Assembly (NCBI GenBank): GCA_965242775.1
Contig: CBDETI010000009.1
Span: 209,210 to 273,209, forward strand
Source: JAWPMT01 sp965242775
Lineage (GTDB): Bacteria; Bacteroidota; Bacteroidia; Cytophagales; Cyclobacteriaceae
DNA: 64,000 bases
Reading direction: 5' to 3'
A program made the translations under genes and the position numbers. Below are positions 18,277-26,932 of this stretch, piece after piece (position 1 is the stretch's first letter; each line of letters begins with the position of its first letter). A model generated the notes under the pieces. The model was not told the origin of the DNA. It did no database searches and saw nothing but the letters and a program-made list of their open reading frames with translations.

Positions 18277-18585
18277 CTACGGCAGGAGTTTTTTCAGCCT
18301 GGCCCAGCCGCCACCATTGATACAATCCAATCCTTTTGTTTTTAGTCGTGAGGTGGCCTTCGCACTTCTCATGCCTGAGGCACAGCAGAAGATTACGGGT
18401 TCGTTCCAGTCAAGGATTTCCTGAATATGATTGTCTAACTCCTGAACAGGAATGTTGATAGCGCCGGGAATATGACCGGTGGCAAATTCTTTGGCTGTCC
18501 TCACATCGACGATTCGCGCGTCGTTTTCTATCAATCTGGTGAGTTCATCCTTCTTTCCACCAAATAAATTTTTTAAAAATGACAT
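18277..18585 (-). CDS. Rhodanese-like domain protein
   Basis: This is a 102-residue single rhodanese domain. ARIVDVRTAKEFATGHIPGAINIP is the CH2A signature (given here in outline only), and the active-site loop VIFCCASGMRSAK has the catalytic cysteine in CCASGMR. Such domains move sulfane sulfur between thiols. The start is an ATG at 18585 (MSFLKNLFGG); a GTG at 18603 would add six residues. It converges on the polyprenyl synthase gene with 3 bp between the stops. No export signal, so it is cytoplasmic. Confidence 0.9.
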   Translation of the reverse strand: MSFLKNLFGGKKDELTRLIENDARIVDVRTAKEFATGHIPGAINIPVQELDNHIQEILDWNEPVIFCCASGMRSAKATSRLKTKGLDCINGGGWARLKKLLP

Positions 18586-18701
18586 GGGTTCCTGCTTTTT
18601 CACAAAGGTACGTCCAAACCCGGTCCGTCATCCATTATATGTACAGGTTGGCATCCATATGAATAAGAGTAGGAACTGGTCAGTAAGAAAGATAGTCAGG
18701 A

Positions 18702-18815
18702 ATGAGCATTGATCAGGTGATGTATGCTTCAGGGTTTCAGACCAAATCGGCTTTTTATACTACTTTCAAAAAGATCGTCGGCACGACGCCAGGAGAGTTC
18801 CGACAGGGCTTATGA
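18702..18815 (+). pseudogene. Remnant of AraC-family HTH C-terminus
   Basis: The frame 18702-18815 reads as the last 37 residues of an AraC-type DNA-binding domain (GFQTKSAFYTTFKKIVGTTP, then GEFRQGL and a stop). The same frame just upstream has stops at about 18684 and 18693, and no intact partner is visible. The rest of the gene has been lost. The intact AraC gene ending at 54716 has a closely similar tail (GFNSKTAFYNTFKKITGQTP). Confidence 0.7.
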
Positions 18816-18865
18816 GATTCCACCAGCCGTCAAGGTCCACGATGCCGCTCCAAGCCAATTGATTA

Positions 18866-18873
18866 TATATTTG
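18866..18873 (+). promoter_or_regulatory. -7 promoter box of the arsR-family gene
   Basis: TATATTTG matches TAnnTTTG. It is followed by a TTGC-ATAAA-GCAA inverted repeat (18871-18883) that could be the regulator's own operator. A start site near 18880 makes the ATG at 18930 a better start than the one at 18888. Confidence 0.4.
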
Positions 18874-18929
18874 CATAAAGCAATTAGATGCGAATTCGTA
18901 GCGACATTTCTAGCCCATACATCAACGGC

Positions 18930-19232
18930 ATGGATCACAAGATGGCTGAGATTGCCAATGCGCTTGCTCATCCTCTGCGCGTCGCGTTAGTCAGATATTT
19001 GAGTGAAAAGGATGATGGTGACGGACTTGACAATGCTACTTGCAATAAGGACCTGGTAAAGATGTTTGACTATTCCCAGTCCACCATGTCCCAGCACGTG
19101 AAGATCTTGACGGAGTGTGGCCTTTTTGTGGTCCAAAGGAAAGACCAATTCAGGTACTATTTCCTCAATCGTGAGCTTCTTATGAAATTCCAGCAATTTA
19201 TTTCTCAATACTCCGGGGACCTCAGCCACTGA
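18930..19232 (+). CDS. ArsR-family winged-helix transcriptional regulator
   Basis: From the ATG at 18930 this is 100 residues (MDHKMAEIANALAHPLRVAL). ALAHPLR is the hallmark of the ArsR HTH, and the recognition helix is SQSTMSQHVKILTECGLF (residues about 50-67), followed by a wing ending FRYYFLNRELL. The longer ATG start at 18888 sits only about 7 nt after the predicted transcription start. The metal-binding ELCVC-type motif of ArsR/SmtB is absent and the few cysteines are scattered, so the inducer is unknown. It converges on the nitrobindin-like gene with an 11-bp overlap. It could control the neighbouring operon, but this is unproven. Confidence 0.88.
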   Translation: MDHKMAEIANALAHPLRVALVRYLSEKDDGDGLDNATCNKDLVKMFDYSQSTMSQHVKILTECGLFVVQRKDQFRYYFLNRELLMKFQQFISQYSGDLSH

Positions 19233-19734
19233 CCTTGTGCAATTGTATGGACAAATGGGGGGTCAGGCGCCTGGTCCTTGCCGTACTCATGAACAGGGTA
19301 TAAAGAAGTTCCTGACCTTGTAAGTCGAATTGACGTACGCTCTGAGTAGCCACGGTTAATTCAGGGTCATTTTTGATGAAAATACTGGTCAGGGTGAGTT
19401 GAAACGACCTTTTTTCGGTTTTGATGTTAGTGATCTGGCCGGACATTATTTCGTGTCTGCCGGTATTGTGGCAGCAATGGAATTGGATGTGATTGTTTGA
19501 AGTAGGTTTTAGAAAGCCCACTTCCCAATGTTTAAATTCTCGTGTATCGTCGCTGGTGAGCCAAGCGGTTTCTTCGACCCGAAGTATAGGCTCGACATAG
19601 GTGTCGGCGACCTGTTGGAAGAAAACCTGATCTTCAAAATAAAATGGAGCCATGCCGGGAAAACCGCCTTCGCCGCGCCCTTGCCACTCACCGAGGAGCC
19701 ATGTGAATGGATCGGTGATAGGAAGTTCGTTCAC
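19222..19734 (-). CDS. Nitrobindin/THAP4-like heme-binding beta-barrel protein
   Basis: About 170 residues in the FABP-like nitrobindin family. The N-terminal WLLGEWQGRGEGGFPG carries the family glycine motif (GxGxGxYP type), and the C-terminal LLYTLFMSTARTRRLTPHLS contains the region where nitrobindins have the heme-ligating histidine. Nitrobindins bind ferric heme and can isomerise peroxynitrite. I place the start at the GTG at 19734, which overlaps the DinB gene stop as GTGA; a TTG at 19758 is the only upstream alternative. It is the last gene of a four-gene operon headed by the flavoprotein. Confidence 0.8.
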   Translation of the reverse strand: MNELPITDPFTWLLGEWQGRGEGGFPGMAPFYFEDQVFFQQVADTYVEPILRVEETAWLTSDDTREFKHWEVGFLKPTSNNHIQFHCCHNTGRHEIMSGQITNIKTEKRSFQLTLTSIFIKNDPELTVATQSVRQFDLQGQELLYTLFMSTARTRRLTPHLSIQLHKVSG

Positions 19735-20204
19735 AGGTATTCGTCCTTTGTTAGCCAAAGCTCCTCGATTCTATACATGTGGAAGTAATCATGCATTAGC
19801 GTATGCCGTGCAAGGATCGCGGCATTGTAAGTTTCATATTCCTCATGTATCGCTGGTCTGGACCAAGTATGTTCATCGAAGGTCCTTAGGAGCGCCATCG
19901 TATCATTTCTGCTCTTGGAAAATTTTCCCAGCTGCTCGATGAGATCCAATGCACTGAAGTCGACTTTAACAGTTTGATCCGGAAGGTAAGGTTTAAAAAC
20001 AGGTTGCTCTTCCTTTTGGAATTGCTGGAACCTTTTGAAGATCATTTCCTCAGCGACCGTCAGATGACATGCATTTTCATGGATCGTCCACTTCGTCGGT
20101 TTCCGACGCTGGTGCCATTTTTCGTGAGGGATATCGCCTATGAAGATGGTCAGGACGGAGGGTGTTTGTGAAAGGTTTTTGAGGATGGTCTCCAGGTTCT
20201 CCAT
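19731..20204 (-). CDS. DinB/YfiT-like four-helix protein
   Basis: This 157-residue protein of the DinB superfamily has the three metal-site histidines in expected places: NACHLTVAEE (about residue 47), and RHTLMHDYFHMYRIEE near the C-terminus (about 132-147). Relatives include bacillithiol and mycothiol S-transferases and metal-dependent hydrolases, so a thiol-transferase or detoxification role is possible but not shown. It starts 3 bp after the stop of the cystathionine-gamma-synthase-like gene and its own stop overlaps the next start, so it is firmly part of the operon. Confidence 0.85.
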   Translation of the reverse strand: MENLETILKNLSQTPSVLTIFIGDIPHEKWHQRRKPTKWTIHENACHLTVAEEMIFKRFQQFQKEEQPVFKPYLPDQTVKVDFSALDLIEQLGKFSKSRNDTMALLRTFDEHTWSRPAIHEEYETYNAAILARHTLMHDYFHMYRIEELWLTKDEYL

Positions 20205-20207
20205 TGT

Positions 20208-21383
20208 TTAAATTTTAGTTAATGCTCGATCTAAATCAGCAATAATATCCTGTGCATTTTCGATACCCACAGAAAGCCGGATAAGACCTTCTGAGATTCC
20301 TCCTTTTTCTCTGACCGCCCTGGGTACAGAGGCATGGGTCATAGAAGCGGAGTGTTGGATCAGCGTAGAAACGTCTCCCAGGGAAACTGCCAAAGTGCAG
20401 AGCCGTACCTGATCAATTAGGCTTTTCGCATGTATAGCGCTTTCCAGGTCAAAGGCGATCATTCCGCCGAAACCACTCATCTGTTTTTTGGCTAGTTCAT
20501 GTTGTGGGTAGGAAGTCAACCCTGGATAATAAACTCGTCGCACGACAGGGTGAGCTTCCAGGAAACTGGCTATTTCGAGGGCATTGGCATTATGCTTCTC
20601 CATGCGGAGGGCAAGGGTCCTGACACCACGTAGGGCAAGCCAGCAAACTTGGGGAGCCGGTACACTGCCCAACAGTTTGTTGACCGACCACCTACATTTT
20701 TCGACAATCGCTTTTGGGCCTGCCATAACCCCCGCAAGTAGGTCTGCATGCCCTCCAATGTACTTCGTCATGCTATGGACCACCATATCGATGCCTAGCT
20801 GCAATGGCCGTTGATTGATGGGTGTAGCAAAGGTATTGTCGCAGATGGTGAGAATTTTATGCTTTTTGGCTATGCCAGCGATGGCGCGCAGGTCGCTTAA
20901 TTGTAGCGTCGGGTTCGCCGGTGATTCCAGGTAAAGCAGGCGTGTTTTGGAAGTTACCGCCCGATCATAATTGGCGGGATCAGTTGCGTCAACCAGCGAA
21001 ACTCCAATTTTCATGTTCTTTTCTAGAAATTGGATCAGGCTCCCGGTTGAAGAATAAAGAGATCGTGGAGCTACCAGGTGATCTCCGGGAGTTAATAACG
21101 TCAAAAGGCTATTGGAGATGGCAGCCATGCCCGAAGAAAAGGCAATTGCGGATTCAGCACCTTCTAATTCGCTTATGGCGCTTTCCAGTGTTGTTTGCGT
21201 GGGGTTACCGATACGGGCATAGAAGTAACCCGGAATCTCTCCTTCATGAATTGCTGCTCCCTCATCTGCATTTTTGAATGCATAGGTGGAAGCAGGATAA
21301 ATGGGGGGAGATAATGCGCCAAGAGACTTGTCATTCATGCCGGCATGTACTGCCAGCGACTGGGGATGCAGATCATTTTCCAT
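20208..21383 (-). CDS. Cys/Met metabolism PLP-dependent enzyme (CGS/MGL type)
   Basis: A 391-residue fold-type I PLP enzyme of the trans-sulfuration family. YARIGNPTQTTLESAISELE is the substrate/PLP entry loop. FSSGMAAIS and the lysine in MVVHSMTKYIGGHADLLAG (the internal aldimine Lys) are intact. The C-terminal LIRLSVGIENAQDIIADLDRA is typical. It may be a cystathionine gamma-synthase, methionine gamma-lyase or homocysteine synthase; sequence alone does not decide. The frame extends to 21593 but the first 70 codons overlap the flavoprotein gene. I chose the ATG at 21383, 4 bp after that gene's stop. Confidence 0.93.
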   Translation of the reverse strand: MENDLHPQSLAVHAGMNDKSLGALSPPIYPASTYAFKNADEGAAIHEGEIPGYFYARIGNPTQTTLESAISELEGAESAIAFSSGMAAISNSLLTLLTPGDHLVAPRSLYSSTGSLIQFLEKNMKIGVSLVDATDPANYDRAVTSKTRLLYLESPANPTLQLSDLRAIAGIAKKHKILTICDNTFATPINQRPLQLGIDMVVHSMTKYIGGHADLLAGVMAGPKAIVEKCRWSVNKLLGSVPAPQVCWLALRGVRTLALRMEKHNANALEIASFLEAHPVVRRVYYPGLTSYPQHELAKKQMSGFGGMIAFDLESAIHAKSLIDQVRLCTLAVSLGDVSTLIQHSASMTHASVPRAVREKGGISEGLIRLSVGIENAQDIIADLDRALTKI

Positions 21384-21387
21384 GACT

Positions 21388-22692
21388 TCAGCAGCAAGGG
21401 TTTTGTAAACGACCGGTATTTGATGTGGTGGCCTGTTTATTAGGATCTGGTGCGGATTGTACACCACAGACGCCAGTCTGCGGTAACCTGAGTTGTACCT
21501 TGCGAGCTGCTTCCCAATCTCCGGCCAGCGCGGCGACCACTGATCGTCCCTGCTCGTATCCGGTGGCGAGTAGAAATGTCGGCGCTCGACCATAGCTTTT
21601 CATACCGACTATGTAAAAGTCTTTTTCCGGGTGTCGCAACTCTGCCTCACCATGGGGAGCGACCGTACCACAAGAATGGATATTCGGATCGATCAAGGGC
21701 CCTAAGCGATGTGGACACTCCAAAGCCGGGTGCAATTGAATGCGCAGTTCGCGAAGAAATGAAAGGTCAGGTCGGGTTCCGGTATTGGCCACGATTTCGT
21801 CGACCGTCAAAGTTTGTGGACCCTCCAGGTTGCGACCCCTCAATTGTATTTTGTTCTGATCGGATTTCATTTCATCAATAAAAAAAGGAGTAACCACTTT
21901 GATGTTACCGGAAGTGACTAATTCCTGGATCCGCAAGCCCAACTTGCCTCGCCCTGGTAGTTCATCGTCCCCCAACCCGCCATAAGCGTCTTCAATTCGC
22001 GATTTTGTCATGATCCACACCGGTGCAGACTTACGTTTCAGGTCGGCTAATTCCAGTAATACATTGATAGCAGAATGCCCCCCACCTACCACGGCGACGT
22101 GCTTGTCAAAAAATCGGTTCTTATGGGTATTTAAGACATCCGGGATACCATAAAAGACCTTATTCTTTACGGTTTCTTCCCCCTGGGCGAAAAGGCCGCT
22201 AGCGCCTATCGGACCAGGATTTTGCCAGGTACCAGAAGCGTCTATCACCGCCCGGGCTTCTATGGTGTAAGTAGGCTGTTCCTGGGACTGAAGTTTGATG
22301 AGGAAGGGGGCAGCCTGCCGATGCGCATTTTTGACCTTAGGAATGCTCTTCCTTGCTATTGCCAACACTTTTGTGTGCAATTTCAGATGGGGTGCGATAG
22401 CTGGCAGCTGACTAAGAGGTTCCAGATACAACCGAAGCAAATCGGCACCGGAGGGATTCAAATGAAGTTCGGGCTTTTGCCATCCTTCCTTCGTCAATAG
22501 ATCGCAAGCGGCTTTGTCCAGGTTATATTCCCAAGGTGAAAACATCGCCACATGTGACCAACTTCTCACATTTTCACCCACTTCACCGGCTTCAATAACC
22601 AGAAATGGAAGTTTTCTGATACTGCAATGTGCCGCCGCCGCCAGACCTATTGGCCCCGCACCAACAATCAAAATGGGTAAGTTCGTTTTCAA
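21388..22692 (-). CDS. FAD/NAD(P)-binding flavoprotein oxidoreductase
   Basis: A 434-residue two-dinucleotide flavoprotein. The FAD motif GAGPIGLAAAAHC is at residues 11-23, the NAD(P) motif VGGGHSAINVLLE is near 200, and the ATG-like IVANTGTRPDLSFL is near 305. The C-terminus has a conserved LPQTGVC and ends in Cys-Cys, reminiscent of redox-active flavoprotein monooxygenases and thioredoxin-reductase-like proteins found in thiol or metalloid detoxification loci. The start codon is TTG at 22692; there is no nearby ATG. It heads an operon of four genes and its promoter contains an ATCGT-N6-ACGAT palindrome (22700-22715). Confidence 0.85.
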   Translation of the reverse strand: MKTNLPILIVGAGPIGLAAAAHCSIRKLPFLVIEAGEVGENVRSWSHVAMFSPWEYNLDKAACDLLTKEGWQKPELHLNPSGADLLRLYLEPLSQLPAIAPHLKLHTKVLAIARKSIPKVKNAHRQAAPFLIKLQSQEQPTYTIEARAVIDASGTWQNPGPIGASGLFAQGEETVKNKVFYGIPDVLNTHKNRFFDKHVAVVGGGHSAINVLLELADLKRKSAPVWIMTKSRIEDAYGGLGDDELPGRGKLGLRIQELVTSGNIKVVTPFFIDEMKSDQNKIQLRGRNLEGPQTLTVDEIVANTGTRPDLSFLRELRIQLHPALECPHRLGPLIDPNIHSCGTVAPHGEAELRHPEKDFYIVGMKSYGRAPTFLLATGYEQGRSVVAALAGDWEAARKVQLRLPQTGVCGVQSAPDPNKQATTSNTGRLQNPCC

Positions 22693-22699
22693 TTTAAAT

Positions 22700-22715
22700 A
22701 TCGTCTATTTACGAT
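22700..22715. promoter_or_regulatory. Operator O1, ATCGT-N6-ACGAT
   Basis: A perfect 5-bp inverted repeat with 6-bp spacer, 8 bp upstream of the flavoprotein start. A TATACTTG -7-like box lies just beyond it on the minus strand (22720-22727). Binding here would block transcription of the flavoprotein operon. The same architecture occurs at 22743 and 26933, which suggests one regulator, plausibly of ArsR type. Confidence 0.55.
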
Positions 22716-22742
22716 TTACAAGTATAACTTGAAATTTTATTA

Positions 22743-22758
22743 TTCGTATATTAACGAT
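22743..22758. promoter_or_regulatory. Operator O2, TTCGT-N6-ACGAT
   Basis: A one-mismatch copy of the palindrome at 22700, placed 15 bp upstream of the PAP2 phosphatase ATG (22774), with an extra ACGAT half-site at 22761-22765. Together O1 and O2 would let one protein control both divergent promoters. Confidence 0.5.
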
Positions 22759-22773
22759 GAACGATTTTATTCT

Positions 22774-23664
22774 ATGAAAAAACTACGACCTATTACCAAA
22801 CGGCGCTTGAAGTCGCTTTTTCTCATTGTTTTTATTGCCTTGGGCTTTTGCCCGGTGGCTCAAACCCTTAGTCCACTCGAACCGGTTTCTGGTCATTATC
22901 GACGATTGCAGTCGTTAGACGCCCGTTCTGATGATTCGAGGGCAGCACTTGATGAGATCACTTTTCCAATGGACGGCCGAGTATCCGGTCGGCAGTTCGT
23001 CGGTTTGGATCCTACCTACCTCCAAAAGGCCGATTATGAAACACTCAAAGCCTTGGTTTCTTTTCCGGCAAATAGTTCGGCACAAACCAGGGCAGAACTT
23101 GATTATCTGCTGGAATGGGAAGCGAGAAGAACCGCCGAGCACCGGTCTCGGGCCTTTGAAATTGCTCGAGTCGGTTATTGGCCTCCGTTGGAAAAAGACG
23201 GACCTTATGGCGATCTGGATGCGCTATTCTGGGAGTGTCGGTCTCTTGCGGGTGAGGCGTGTGATGCTAAGAAATATCCGGCCACTGTGAAGCTGTTGGC
23301 AGGGATCATGAGAGATGTCCGTATTGCTGAATTCACACTTAAGTTTCATCACAAGCGGGCCAGGCCTTATCACCTGGAAAGCAGGTTGAATCCCATGGGC
23401 AGGGTGTCGAATCCATCCTTTGCCAGCGGGCATACTTTATGGGCTTATTCGCAGGCATTCACCTGGGGTGAATTGATGCCTGATCGTCGGGATGAGTTTA
23501 TCGAATTGGCTTACGAAGTAGGGGAGTCCCGGGAAATTATGGGTATCCATTATCCCAGCGATGAGGAGGCGGCCCGGATACTGTCTCACAAAATGTTAGA
23601 GCTAATGATGAATAATCAAGCGTTTGTGGAAGATATGGTCAGCGCGAAAAAGGAGTGGCAATAA
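22774..23664 (+). CDS. Exported PAP2/class A acid phosphatase
   Basis: A 296-residue exported phosphatase. The three PAP2 motifs are in order: KFHHKRARPYH (KxxxxxxRP, near residue 205), NPSFASGHTLWAY (PSxxxGH) and ESREIMGIHYPSDEEAA (SRxxxGxHxxxD, near 270). The arrangement and sequence around SGHT and GIHYPSD are those of bacterial non-specific (class A) acid phosphatases. The ATG at 22774 gives a normal signal peptide (basic N-terminus, then LFLIVFIALGF); a longer frame from 22729 runs through the operator and is unlikely. Operator O2 suggests co-regulation with the divergent flavoprotein operon. Confidence 0.9.
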   Translation: MKKLRPITKRRLKSLFLIVFIALGFCPVAQTLSPLEPVSGHYRRLQSLDARSDDSRAALDEITFPMDGRVSGRQFVGLDPTYLQKADYETLKALVSFPANSSAQTRAELDYLLEWEARRTAEHRSRAFEIARVGYWPPLEKDGPYGDLDALFWECRSLAGEACDAKKYPATVKLLAGIMRDVRIAEFTLKFHHKRARPYHLESRLNPMGRVSNPSFASGHTLWAYSQAFTWGELMPDRRDEFIELAYEVGESREIMGIHYPSDEEAARILSHKMLELMMNNQAFVEDMVSAKKEWQ

Positions 23665-23676
23665 ATAACTATTGAT

Positions 23677-26079
23677 ATGAGATCAAATACCAAAGGATTA
23701 GTAATCAATTTTTTGAAAGTCGGGCTCAGGTCGCTCCATCGGTACCGCCAATATTCACTGATCAATCTACTTGGATTAGTTATAGGCCTTTCGAGTGTTT
23801 TCTGCATTGCGCTTTACGTACATGGGGAGTTGGAAGTGGACCGTCATCATGTCAAGGGCAAGGATATCTATCGCGTCAACGTCTTTTACATCCGTCCAAA
23901 TGGAGAAACGCGATACCCGTTGATTCCACCTGCTTTTGCCCCCGCCGCGATGGCCAATTTTCCTCAGGTGAAAAACGCTGCACGCGTACGGTATGCTTAT
24001 GATGTACTCATGAAAAGCGGGGAGAAAGCCTTCTATGAGGATCGTGTCTTTTTTGCGGAACCGTCGATGATGGAAATGTTCACTTTCCACACCATTCGCG
24101 GTGATGTACGACAAACTTTGAGCGCGCCGAATCAGATTGTTCTCACGGAAAGTATGGCCAAAAAATACTTTGGTGACCGTGATCCACTTGGGCAGGTGAT
24201 TGACTATAATGAAGAGCTATCCCTGGTGGTTGGTGCCGTTGTTGAAGACCTTCCTCAGGCGACCCACTTTCCTTTCGATTTCCTGATCGCTTTTCAAAGC
24301 TACCAGCCCGGCCCGGGTAGTTTGGCTGATTTGACTAGCTGGAGATGGTTGGGGTTCTTAAGTTACCTGGAGTTGGAAGAAGGAGCTTCGATAAAAGATA
24401 TGGAAGAACAAATGGCAGCGATGTATATCTCCAACAGGACCACTACATCGAATTACGAGATTTTCATCGACCTGCAGCCCTTGTATGACATTTACCTAAA
24501 GTCAGGGGATTTGAGTAATCCGATGGGGGGGCTATTCAGAATTAATAGCTACCGAAACATCATCAGTTTGACAATAGTGGCGCTGCTTACGATCGTCATT
24601 GCCTTTTTCAATTACCTCAATATCATTACTGCCTTGATGCGAACACGTACGAAAGAAATCGGTGTTCGCAAGGTCTTCGGTACCACGAAAAGCTGGATCG
24701 TTTTGCAGCTAATGAGCGAGACATTTCTATTGATCTTGATTGCCGGGACAATAAGTCTGGCAATCATTTTCTGTTCCCAACTTCTAGGCTATTTGGACTT
24801 GCTGAGTTGGCAAAGAGGATTGGGATTGTTGACCTTGACGATAGCTATGGGATTGGCCTTTAGCTTGATTGCAGGGTTGTATCTTGGGTTGATGTTTTCA
24901 AGGTTTTCAGCTATGGCCTTGCTTCAGAATAAGATGGCCGCCAGAGGTGCAAAATTTTCTTTTAGACATCTGGTGTTATTCGTTCAGTATATGATTTCGG
25001 CTTCGTTGGTGGCGATAAGTCTGATCGTGGTATCCCAAATGCAATTCTTTAGCCAGAAGGAGCTTGGGTACGATACTGGTGGGGTCTTGGTAGCCCCTTT
25101 TAGAGGGAATAATATTCAGCCTAAGATCGGGCCACTCAGGCATGCACTAATGCAGCACCCTTCCGTGAGTCAGGTGAGTTTTGGCCCCGCTATGGATGGG
25201 AGTTCCTCAGGTAGCCCCTTGCGACTTCAGCGATGGCCCGAAGACCAAACGATTCAGACTGCCTATTTCGGTGTGGATTTCCACTACACGCAGTTGATGG
25301 ATTTAGAGCTGCTGCAAGGACGTTTCTTTTCCAAGGCCATTCAGCAAGATTCTGCAGGATCGATCATGATCAATGAAAGTTTGCGGGAGCGAATAGGCCT
25401 GGAAAACCCTGTTGGCGAGAAAGTGGTCTTTGCCGGGGGGCAGGAATATGAGATCATAGGGGTCTATTCCGATTTTCACTACCAATCCTTACATCACGAA
25501 ATTGGCCCCATGGCTTTGATGATATCCCAGATAGCCCATAGAAATATGCTGATACGCGTTGATGCGCAGGATGTTTCAGGTACTTTGGCCGTGATAACTT
25601 CCACCTGGAATACGATTTTTCCGAGCAACGAGTACCCATTGCAATACCAGTTTCTCGAAAGTCAGTTGGCCAATATGTATAGTGGCGAGCAGGAGTTCTC
25701 TTCGTTGATCCGTGTATTTACGGGGCTCGCTATTTTCGTCGCACTTTTGGGGTTGTTTGGATTATCGTCGATCACCATTCACCTCAAGTTGAAACAGATA
25801 AGTATTCGGAGGGTGTTAGGGGCAAAAACAATGGATATTCTAGGCCTGATTGGTCAACGATTCTTTCTGCTGGCGCTGCTTGCTTCTCTTGCCTCATGGC
25901 CCGTTGTGGAGTATTTAATGAACCGGTGGTTAGAAAACTTTGCTTACGGTATTGAAATACACTATGGGTTTTTGTTACAGATGTTTACGCTGGTGGCAAC
26001 AATCACACTGCTGACACTGATCGTTCAGGTACGACGGGTGGTTGTAACTAATCCCTCTCGTATTTTGAAGGAGGAGTAA
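23677..26079 (+). CDS. FtsX-like ABC transporter permease (MacB-type, two FtsX domains)
   Basis: An 800-residue membrane protein with the double MacB_PCD/FtsX arrangement. There is an N-terminal helix (about residues 25-45), a periplasmic core with VLTESMAKKYFGDRDPLGQ, then three helices with RTRTKEIGVRKVFGTTKSW. After a second short periplasmic domain come three C-terminal helices with KQISIRRVLGAKTMDI. These permeases need a separate MacB-like ATPase, which is not in this window. It lacks the permease-prefix domain and the PadR partner seen in the paralogues at 28271 and 56711. It lies 12 bp downstream of the PAP2 gene and may be co-transcribed. Confidence 0.9.
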   Translation: MRSNTKGLVINFLKVGLRSLHRYRQYSLINLLGLVIGLSSVFCIALYVHGELEVDRHHVKGKDIYRVNVFYIRPNGETRYPLIPPAFAPAAMANFPQVKNAARVRYAYDVLMKSGEKAFYEDRVFFAEPSMMEMFTFHTIRGDVRQTLSAPNQIVLTESMAKKYFGDRDPLGQVIDYNEELSLVVGAVVEDLPQATHFPFDFLIAFQSYQPGPGSLADLTSWRWLGFLSYLELEEGASIKDMEEQMAAMYISNRTTTSNYEIFIDLQPLYDIYLKSGDLSNPMGGLFRINSYRNIISLTIVALLTIVIAFFNYLNIITALMRTRTKEIGVRKVFGTTKSWIVLQLMSETFLLILIAGTISLAIIFCSQLLGYLDLLSWQRGLGLLTLTIAMGLAFSLIAGLYLGLMFSRFSAMALLQNKMAARGAKFSFRHLVLFVQYMISASLVAISLIVVSQMQFFSQKELGYDTGGVLVAPFRGNNIQPKIGPLRHALMQHPSVSQVSFGPAMDGSSSGSPLRLQRWPEDQTIQTAYFGVDFHYTQLMDLELLQGRFFSKAIQQDSAGSIMINESLRERIGLENPVGEKVVFAGGQEYEIIGVYSDFHYQSLHHEIGPMALMISQIAHRNMLIRVDAQDVSGTLAVITSTWNTIFPSNEYPLQYQFLESQLANMYSGEQEFSSLIRVFTGLAIFVALLGLFGLSSITIHLKLKQISIRRVLGAKTMDILGLIGQRFFLLALLASLASWPVVEYLMNRWLENFAYGIEIHYGFLLQMFTLVATITLLTLIVQVRRVVVTNPSRILKEE

Positions 26080-26923
26080 TTGAGTTTTTTTGACTAAGAC
26101 CCACCCCCGCCATGCATAACAAACCTCCCAGGATCGTCCAGGGCGAAGGCCAGGTGCCTAAAGTGATGATCGCAAAAAGGATGGTACTGGGAGGTACCAA
26201 ATAGACAGGGGCTGCCAGATGGCTCACGGGCCTTTTGGCTAACAGGTAGGTCCAAATTTGAAAAGCTGCCACAGTCGGTACAATGCCAAGGTAGATGATA
26301 GCAATGTGACTTTGTATCGATGCCCCGGGCAAGACCTGAAAGAAAGACACGTCCCAAAGCAGCAACATAAGTGTGCCCACAATAATGCAATGATGCATCA
26401 ATATTTCAGGCTCCAAAGTGCGAAGGAGCGGCTTTTGGAGTACAAAAAATAAGGAGCCGGAGATGGGTATCGCTAACAGTCCTGCAGTCTCCCAACCAAA
26501 TGTCAGAGGTTGACCCATATTCATGACGAAGATTCCTGCTAGCGCAACGGAGAACCCAAACCACCTGATCCGCTGAAGATGTTCTGCCAGCAGAAATTTG
26601 GAAAATATGAGAATGAAAATAGGAGCCGTGTTGCTGACGAAACTTACCATGTTGGGAGGATAGCGTTCCAAAAAGAAATTGAGCGAAATGTGATAGGCGA
26701 ATATGCCAATTGCCGAAACCGGTGTGAGCCGCAATAAATCCGCAAATGAAAGTGGACTGTTCTTTCGGACAATCATTAATCCAAGACTGACCAGGCTAGC
26801 CACGAAGAACCTGTAGGAAGCCAGCTGATCCGGGGCGAAATCACTTAAGCCAATTTTCACTGCTACATATGAGGACCCCCAGACGAGGACACAGAAAATA
26901 ACTGCTATTTTTTCTAATTTCAT
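26048..26923 (-). CDS. EamA/DMT family transporter
   Basis: A 291-residue inner-membrane protein with ten predicted transmembrane helices forming two EamA repeats. The first begins VFCVLVWGSSYVAVKIGLSD; the second ends with the region TILFAIITLGTWPSPWTILG. This is the usual size and form of drug/metabolite exporters; the substrate is unknown. The ATG at 26923 is 10 bp from operator O3 (26933-26948), and a TATATTTA -7-like sequence is embedded in that operator. It is convergent with the FtsX-like permease, with a 32-bp overlap of the ends. Confidence 0.9.
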   Translation of the reverse strand: MKLEKIAVIFCVLVWGSSYVAVKIGLSDFAPDQLASYRFFVASLVSLGLMIVRKNSPLSFADLLRLTPVSAIGIFAYHISLNFFLERYPPNMVSFVSNTAPIFILIFSKFLLAEHLQRIRWFGFSVALAGIFVMNMGQPLTFGWETAGLLAIPISGSLFFVLQKPLLRTLEPEILMHHCIIVGTLMLLLWDVSFFQVLPGASIQSHIAIIYLGIVPTVAAFQIWTYLLAKRPVSHLAAPVYLVPPSTILFAIITLGTWPSPWTILGGLLCMAGVGLSQKNSITPPSKYERD

Positions 26924-26932
26924 TTTTCGTAA

